DNA of 64,000 nt from Chthoniobacteraceae bacterium (lineage in GTDB: Bacteria; Verrucomicrobiota; Verrucomicrobiia; Chthoniobacterales; Chthoniobacteraceae): the NCBI GenBank assembly GCA_947471505.1, contig CANIWM010000002.1, positions 1 through 64,000 of the forward strand, given 5' to 3'. A program made the position numbers and the translations under genes. Positions 59,092 to 64,000 of the stretch are shown here, piece after piece. Position 1 is the first letter of the stretch. The number at the start of each line of letters is the position of its first letter. The notes under the pieces were generated by a model. The model saw nothing but the letters and a program-made list of their open reading frames with translations. It searched no databases and was not told the DNA's origin.

Positions 59092-60810
59092 TTAGTGGTC
59101 CTCGGACGTCGTCCGTAGGACTTCTTCTAGGGTGGTGATGCCTTCGCGGGCTTTGTCGATGCCGACCATGCGGAGGGTTTTCATGCCTTCGCTGATGGCT
59201 TGGTTTTTCACTACAGAGGCGCTGGCGCGTTTGATGACGAGGCGGCGGATGGCTTCGCTGACGGGGAGGACTTCGATGATGGGTGCGCGCCCGAGGTAGC
59301 CGCGTTTCTTGCACCGCCCACAGCCCGCGCCATGGTAGAAGACGGCACCTTCGTCTTCGATACCGAGTTTTTGGAGGAGTTCGGGCTCGGGGTGGAATTC
59401 TTCGCGGCAGTTGGGGCAGATGCGGCGGACGAGACGTTGTGCGCAGGCGAGGATGACGGAGGAGGAGATGAGAAAGGGCTCGATGCCCATGTCGTCCATA
59501 CGGGTGATGGCTCCGGCGGCGTCGTTGGTGTGGATGGTGGAGAGGACTTGGTGACCGGTGAGGGCGGCTTTTACTGCGATGTCGGCGGTTTCGTTGTCGC
59601 GAATTTCGCCGATCATGACGATGTCGGGGTCTTGGCGGAGGATGGAGCGGAGGGCTTCGGAGAAGCCCATGCCGATGTCGGATTTTACGGCGACTTGGTT
59701 GATGCCGATGAGCTGGTATTCGACGGGGTCTTCGACGGTGACGACGTTGTAGATGGGGTTATTCAGCTCGCCGAGAATGGTGTAGAGCGTGGTGGTCTTT
59801 CCAGAACCTGTGGGGCCGGTGATGAGGATCATGCCGTGGGGGGCGTCGATGGCTTTTTTGAAGACGTTGAGAGCGTAGTCGTCGAGGCCGAGGGCGTCGA
59901 TGGAGCCTTGGAGGTTGGCTTTATCGAGGAGACGCATGACGATTTTTTCCCCGTAAACGGTGGGGAGCATGGAGACGCGAAGGTCGATCTCTTTGCCCGA
60001 TACGCGGATGCGGAAGCGCCCGTCCTGCGGGATGCGGCGTTCGGCGATGTCGAGGCCGGCGAGGATCTTGATGCGGCTGGCGATGGGAAGCTGGAGGGCC
60101 TTGGGCGGGGAGCTGGCTTCGATGAGTGCGCCGTCCACGCGGTAGCGGAGTTTGAGTTCTTTCTCGAAGGGCTCGATGTGGATGTCGGAGGCTTTTTCTT
60201 TGATGGCTTGGACGAGGATGAGGTTGACGATTTTGACGACGGGGGCGTCTTCGGAATCGTGGGCCATGCGGTCGAGATCGACCTCTTCGCGCTTTTGTGT
60301 GGTGTCTTCGTTGCTTTCCTCGGCAGCCGCTTTGTTCGCAGCATCCTTGATGACCATGTCCATCGCAGCGCTGGAGTTGCCGACGCCAGAGAGGGCTTCG
60401 TTTACGGCACGCTCGGTGGTGATCATGGGGATGATCTCCATTTTCGTCCGTTGCCGCAGATCGTCGAGAGCGAGGACGTTGAGGGGGTCGGCCATTGCTA
60501 CGAAGAGCTTGTTGCCGAGTCTGCAAACGGGCGCGAGCTTGTAGGCGCGGGCCATGTCTTTGGGGACGAGTTCGAGGACTTTCTCGGGGACGCGGACGCG
60601 AGAGAGATTGATGGGCGGGGTGTCGAGGCAGCGGCCCATGGAGATGACCATGTCTTGCTCGGTGACGTAGTTATGGTCGGTGAGGAGCTTGAGCAGGCGA
60701 CCGCCCTGCTTTTTTTGCAGCGCTACGGCTTCTTCGAGTTGGCTGGGGAGGAGGAGCCCGTCTTCGATCAGGACATCTGCGATACGTTCACCGAATGATT
60801 TAATGCTCAT
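59092..60810 (-). CDS. gspE: Second GspE/PilB-family assembly ATPase
   Basis: A 572-residue ATPase: N-terminal MshEN domain (about 1-150, SQLEEAVALQKKQGGRLLKL), a charged linker (about 170-200), and the core with Walker A LITGPTGSGKTTTLYTI, Asp box VEDPVEYQLIGINQV, Walker B PDIVMIGEIRDNETAD and His box STIHTNDAAGAIT. The zinc cysteines are in RICPNCREEF and GCGRCKKRGY. It is a paralogue of the ATPase at 33577, closer to GspE by the GEIRD Walker B. It is preceded 2 bp upstream by a TPR/MshEN gene and has no gspF neighbour here. The ATG at 60810 gives MSIKSFGERIADVL. Confidence 0.94.
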   Translation of the reverse strand: MSIKSFGERIADVLIEDGLLLPSQLEEAVALQKKQGGRLLKLLTDHNYVTEQDMVISMGRCLDTPPINLSRVRVPEKVLELVPKDMARAYKLAPVCRLGNKLFVAMADPLNVLALDDLRQRTKMEIIPMITTERAVNEALSGVGNSSAAMDMVIKDAANKAAAEESNEDTTQKREEVDLDRMAHDSEDAPVVKIVNLILVQAIKEKASDIHIEPFEKELKLRYRVDGALIEASSPPKALQLPIASRIKILAGLDIAERRIPQDGRFRIRVSGKEIDLRVSMLPTVYGEKIVMRLLDKANLQGSIDALGLDDYALNVFKKAIDAPHGMILITGPTGSGKTTTLYTILGELNNPIYNVVTVEDPVEYQLIGINQVAVKSDIGMGFSEALRSILRQDPDIVMIGEIRDNETADIAVKAALTGHQVLSTIHTNDAAGAITRMDDMGIEPFLISSSVILACAQRLVRRICPNCREEFHPEPELLQKLGIEDEGAVFYHGAGCGRCKKRGYLGRAPIIEVLPVSEAIRRLVIKRASASVVKNQAISEGMKTLRMVGIDKAREGITTLEEVLRTTSEDH

Positions 60811-60812
60811 GT

Positions 60813-61757
60813 TTAATCGAGGCGATAGGTGTCTTGGAGCACTTTGAGGATCGCGGATGGGGATGCGAGGTGCCACTGGATGTTGTAGTCGAGGAGTTGC
60901 TGGACGGCTTCCTTGCCGACGGCGTCGAAGGGATTGGCGACGGCGACCATCATCGTGCGGCTGATGATGTCGAAAGGGACGATTAAGCGTCCGAGGGTGA
61001 GTGCGTCGGGGAGCATCTTTACCACTTGCCGGTCAACATCGTAGCACTCCAGCGGGATGTAGGCGAACTTGGAGCGATCGAGGATTCCGCAGAGCAGTTG
61101 CTCGGCGTTGACGGCTCCGCGCGTGACGATTTCATCGAGCAGCGAGGCGGAGACTTGGGTGCTGCTTCGCTCGGTGTTTTTGCGCCGGATGATGTGGAGG
61201 GATTGGGAGACGATGTCCTCTGGTGCGAGATGGTTCTGGACGAGGAAGCGCGCCAGTGCGTCGTTCCCATCTTCGGACCCTGAGAGCTTTTCGGCCACGG
61301 CCTGACTATCGCCCGACATGGTCGAGTTCATCCGCTCTTTAGCCTGCGTCTTTTTGGTGGTGATGAGATTGCCGCCGTCTTGCACGACGCTGCGGAAGTC
61401 GAGGGCGATGGCGTCGCCCTGAGGTTGTCCGGCGGTTTGCAGCGAGTGGAGGCGTTGCTCTACCTCGCCCAGAGCGGCGATGATTTCGGCGTTGTCGGGC
61501 TCTTTTTGTAAAATGCCCTCATATTCAAGAAGGGCAGACGAATACTGGCCGAGCTCCATGTAGGTGTCTGCCAAGCGCCGCCCGACGCCGAGCGACTCGC
61601 TTTGCTTGCCGAGCTTGAAATACGCTTCCTTCAGGATTTCCATGCTCTGGGTATCCTGTGGATTCGCCTGCGTAATGACCTCGAACATCTCGATGGTCTG
61701 GCGAATTTGCTCCTGCTCTTCGGTTGAAAGCGGTTGCGCGGTTGAAGTTGCGGTCAT
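60813..61757 (-). CDS. TPR plus MshEN-like domain protein, partner of the second GspE
   Basis: A 314-residue protein. Residues about 10-115 are TPR-like helices (EILKEAYFKLGKQSESLGVG, TYMELGQYSSALLEYEGILQ). A charged linker follows, and residues about 165-314 resemble the N-terminal MshEN/GspE-N domain (GNDALARFLVQNHLAPEDIV, DALTLGRLIVPFDIISRTMM, VANPFDAVGKEAVQQLLDYN). It lacks any ATPase core. Position (stop 2 bp before the gspE start) and domain suggest an accessory or regulatory partner of that ATPase, possibly a c-di-GMP reader since some MshEN domains bind it (inference). Confidence 0.82.
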   Translation of the reverse strand: MTATSTAQPLSTEEQEQIRQTIEMFEVITQANPQDTQSMEILKEAYFKLGKQSESLGVGRRLADTYMELGQYSSALLEYEGILQKEPDNAEIIAALGEVEQRLHSLQTAGQPQGDAIALDFRSVVQDGGNLITTKKTQAKERMNSTMSGDSQAVAEKLSGSEDGNDALARFLVQNHLAPEDIVSQSLHIIRRKNTERSSTQVSASLLDEIVTRGAVNAEQLLCGILDRSKFAYIPLECYDVDRQVVKMLPDALTLGRLIVPFDIISRTMMVAVANPFDAVGKEAVQQLLDYNIQWHLASPSAILKVLQDTYRLD

Positions 61758-61817
61758 GGGCTAAGTGGACTGCACTGTAGCCAAAAGCGTACCGTGACCC
61801 TCTGTGCCGGAAAATTA

Positions 61818-61845
61818 CCCCAGGAGTTTTGCGAAACTCCTGGGG
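61818..61845 (-). terminator. Intrinsic terminator of the RNase P RNA gene
   Basis: CCCCAGGAGTTT and AAACTCCTGGGG pair around a short loop, followed on the minus strand by TAATTTT. It lies about 10 bp beyond the 3' end of rnpB. Confidence 0.88.
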
Positions 61846-61854
61846 CGAAAAGAA

Positions 61855-62272
61855 GTGGACGACCGTAAGCCGGATTCTGTGACGCGGCGCTTGCGCACCA
61901 CGCGGCAGTCATTTCTCTCGCCTGCTTGCGCAGGACGCCGCCCGCCCCAGCCGAAGCCAGAACGAGCAGTGCGACTATTACCCGGTGAGTGTTTCGCCGA
62001 AGCGAAACCGGCCAGACGCCAGCTCCCCTGCTTTGTCTTGCACCGCGGAAGGTTTATCGTGCCCCGCTGATTACTCAGCGGGCGGTGGGCTCTTACCCCG
62101 CCTTTTCACCCTTACCGAGCTTGCGCCCGGCGGTTTGTTTTCTGTGACACTGTCTGTCGCCTTTCGCTTTCGCGAAAAGCGCCCGCATGTTCTCTGTGGT
62201 CCGCTGTCTAGTGGTGTCCGGACTTTCCTCCCGCAGGCAAAAATGCTGCGGGCGACTGCCGATCGTCCGTGG
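61855..62272 (-). ncRNA. rnpB: RNase P RNA (bacterial type A)
   Basis: Catalytic RNA of RNase P, about 418 nt. On the minus strand the universal P4-side block GAGGAAAGTCCGG is at 62230-62218, and the 3' block ACAGAATCCGGCTTA at 61880-61866. The ends pair as P1: GGACGATCG at the 5' end with CGGTCGTCC at the 3' end. A rho-independent terminator follows. Exact ends are estimated from P1. Open frames crossing this region on the plus strand are therefore not genes. Confidence 0.95.
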
Positions 62273-62358
62273 GCTTAGTAGCTCGCAGGAGTGGGGATGT
62301 CCAATGTTATGGGACGGATGGTTGCACTCTCGCGAGTTCTCCGCTCATGCTCGCGCAA

Positions 62359-63534
62359 ATGAAAACGCTCCTTCTCCTTGCCACAGCAACCGCCGCCGTC
62401 ATCGCCGCGCCGCCAGAACCGAAGTTCACCGCCCAAGACTTAGACCGCACCGTGAAAATCGGCTACGGCACCGCCATCGCCGATGTGGATGGCGACAAGC
62501 TCCCCGACATCCTCCTCGCCGATGCGCGGCAGATTCGCTGGTATAAAAACCCCGGCAAACGCGGCGCAGACTGGCCCCGTTACGTCATCGCTGAGGAGCT
62601 GACGAAGAACGACAACGTCTGCATCGCCGCGCAGGACATTGACGGCGACGGCAAATGCGAAGTCGCCATCGGAGCCGAGTGGAACCCAGGCGATACGGAG
62701 AAAAGCGGCGCAGTTTTTTACCTCATCCCGCCCGCCGACCGGACGCAGAAGTGGGAGCCAGTGAAATTCCCCAGCGTCGAGCCGACGACGCACCGGATGA
62801 AGTGGGTGGAATTTGGCGACAAGCAATGGTGGCTCGTGGTGTTGCCTCTCCACGGTCGCGGCAACAAGAATGGCGAAGGGGCTGGCGTGAAAGTACTTCG
62901 TTACCAAAAGCCCGAGGACGTGAAGGCGAAATGGAAAAGCGAGGTCATGAGTGACTCGATGCACGCGACGCACAACTTTGAGCGCAGGGATTTTGAGAAA
63001 ATGAAGGTTGGCGGGCGCGAAGGAATTCTCGTTCACCGACAGATCGATGGCCAGTGGCAGAGTTTTCTTGGCATTCGGAACGAGGGGAAACCTGGCGGAT
63101 GTCGCGGTGTCGGTGAACTGAGAGCTGGGCTGTTCGCGGACAAGGCCCCATTTCTAGCGACTATCGAGCCGATGCACGGGAACGAACTGGCGGTTTACAC
63201 GGGGCTCCCGATTCAACAAGGCGAGGAAGCCTCGCGCCGCGTCCTCACCGACAAACTCAACCAAGGCCACGCCCTCGCCTGCGGCGACTTGCTCGGCCTC
63301 GGCAGCGACCAAATCACCGTCGGTTGGCGCGGCGCGAAGCCCGACGACAGCGTCGGCCTCGCTGTCTGGACGGCGCTCGACGACAAAGGCGAGCAATGGC
63401 GCGAAACCATCGTGGACAAAGAAACCGCCTGCGAAGACCTCGCCCTCGCCGACCTCGATGGCGACGGCAAGCTCGACATCATCGCCGCCGGTCGCGCCTC
63501 GCACAATCTGCGCATCCTCTGGAACGACCGCTGA
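62359..63534 (+). CDS. Secreted FG-GAP/VCBS repeat protein
   Basis: A 391-residue protein with signal peptide MKTLLLLATATAAVIAAPPE. FG-GAP-type calcium-binding repeats are seen as AIADVDGDKLPDILLADA, AAQDIDGDGKCEVAIGAEW and ALADLDGDGKLDIIAAGR, so a beta-propeller is likely. EPTTHRMKWVEF and HATHNFERRDF are features shared by similar propellers of Planctomycetota and Verrucomicrobiota (recalled). The ATG at 62359 begins the signal peptide; an ATG at 62347 is an alternative. Divergent from rnpB. Role unknown. Confidence 0.87.
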   Translation: MKTLLLLATATAAVIAAPPEPKFTAQDLDRTVKIGYGTAIADVDGDKLPDILLADARQIRWYKNPGKRGADWPRYVIAEELTKNDNVCIAAQDIDGDGKCEVAIGAEWNPGDTEKSGAVFYLIPPADRTQKWEPVKFPSVEPTTHRMKWVEFGDKQWWLVVLPLHGRGNKNGEGAGVKVLRYQKPEDVKAKWKSEVMSDSMHATHNFERRDFEKMKVGGREGILVHRQIDGQWQSFLGIRNEGKPGGCRGVGELRAGLFADKAPFLATIEPMHGNELAVYTGLPIQQGEEASRRVLTDKLNQGHALACGDLLGLGSDQITVGWRGAKPDDSVGLAVWTALDDKGEQWRETIVDKETACEDLALADLDGDGKLDIIAAGRASHNLRILWNDR

Positions 63535-63537
63535 AGA

Positions 63538-63816
63538 GGGGTGTGACCGGGAGGTGCTGTCGAAAGGCGGGAGACGACCTTGTAGTGCGGTGGCAAGCGA
63601 GGAACGAGCGCGACACCGCCCTGTAAGCGCCCCGTTGTGCCACGAGCGCGTGTGCCTTCCTCGGTGGACACGGGTGCTTGGTAGTCTGCACCGTCGCACG
63701 CCATGCGAAGGCGGCGTGGCGCTCGTTCCTCGCTTCCCGCCGCACTACAAGATCGCGCCTTGTGAATGCGAAATCTCACTGCTAGGTCGAAATACATCAG
63801 GCAGCGGTCACACCCC
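63538..63816. repeat. Nested palindromic element, MITE-like (about 280 bp)
   Basis: Outer ends GGGGTGTGACCG (63538-63549) and CGGTCACACCCC (63805-63816) are perfect inverted repeats. Inside them, 42-bp arms at 63579-63620 and 63710-63751 (starting CTTGTAGTGCGG) are inverted copies with four mismatches. No transposase is encoded. It fills the space between two convergent genes. Confidence 0.75.
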
Positions 63817-63867
63817 TGAAAAGTTTGAACGCTGCCTCCCAGATGTATGAAAGGGAGGGAGACGCCG

Positions 63868-64000
63868 CTACTTCGCTGGCTCGGGCGCTTTCGGCGCGTC
63901 GGCGGGCTTGGCTGGCTCAACCGGAGCCGGCGCTGCGGGCGGCGCTGGGACTGCGGGTGCAGGAGTGACGACTGGTGCGGCGGGTGCCGGTGTGACGGCT
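63868..64000 (-). CDS. C-terminal end of a Pro/Ala-rich protein (gene continues beyond the window)
   Basis: On the minus strand a frame is open from the window edge to TAG at 63868-63870. The 43 visible residues consist almost only of Pro, Ala, Val and Lys and end VEPAKPADAPKAPEPAK. Such tails occur in wall-spanning or secreted proteins; the functional part lies outside the window, so no identity can be given. Confidence 0.65.
   Translation of the reverse strand, partial: AVTPAPAAPVVTPAPAVPAPPAAPAPVEPAKPADAPKAPEPAK

Noticed and set aside
61804-62546. Plus-strand frames of about 90-120 codons
   Set aside because: They cross the RNase P RNA gene on the minus strand and have no protein character.

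Overview
The window (about 60-65% G+C, dense, mostly secreted or housekeeping genes) looks like a chromosomal segment of a Verrucomicrobiota bacterium. The evidence is the protein mix: a giant lamin-tail/CotH/beta-helix surface protein, a DUF1080 sugar-hydrolase-like protein, PQQ-type beta-propellers, a sugar dehydrogenase fused to a cytochrome c domain, NHL and FG-GAP repeat proteins, and type II secretion/type IV pilus genes. This is inference from families; there is no 16S gene here. No prophage, integrase, IS transposase or CRISPR array was found.

Layout. 1-3403: end of a large beta-rich protein, a bidirectional terminator, chromate transporter chrA and threonine synthase thrC. 3429-8082: a coiled-coil response regulator, miaB, and a toxin-antitoxin pair bracketed by 34-bp direct repeats. 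8246-20500: a secreted PQQ-propeller protein, a second PIN toxin-antitoxin pair, a secreted double GlcG/HbpS-domain protein, mpl (murein peptide recycling), a VIT/von Willebrand A protein, a secreted transglutaminase-like protein, an alpha/beta hydrolase and a DUF1080 protein. 20658-27580: a small basic protein and a 6.7-kb surface-protein gene split by a frameshift in a G-run. 27593-33249: moeB-rhodanese, a PQQ-propeller protein 2 bp behind arginine decarboxylase speA, and small proteins including phnA/yjdM. 33577-37435: pilB/gspE, pilC/gspF and a pseudopilin. 37483-45518: three same-strand secreted genes (dehydrogenase-cytochrome, a 1432-residue NHL/CBM9-like protein, an NHL protein) facing galM, a left-handed beta-helix protein and cysS. 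48650-49780: a gene-poor island of repeats. 49781-58946: a DUF5329 protein, a tandem M16 peptidase directly joined to a GT81-like glycosyltransferase, two coiled-coil membrane proteins, cca and a U32 peptidase overlapping it. 59014-64000: tRNA-Met(CAT), a second gspE with an upstream TPR/MshEN gene, RNase P RNA on the minus strand, an FG-GAP protein, a nested palindromic element and the end of a Pro/Ala-rich protein.

The most notable signal outside the genes is a set of small palindromic repeats built from short tandem words (TGACGAAT, ATAGCAAAT, CGCAGATT and others). They lie in intergenic spaces, and two different families have gone in frame into one gene, the U32 peptidase. A 21-bp tandem array at 49223-49535 encodes heptads but is broken by stops. 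No complete new defence or metabolic system can be claimed from the sequence alone.
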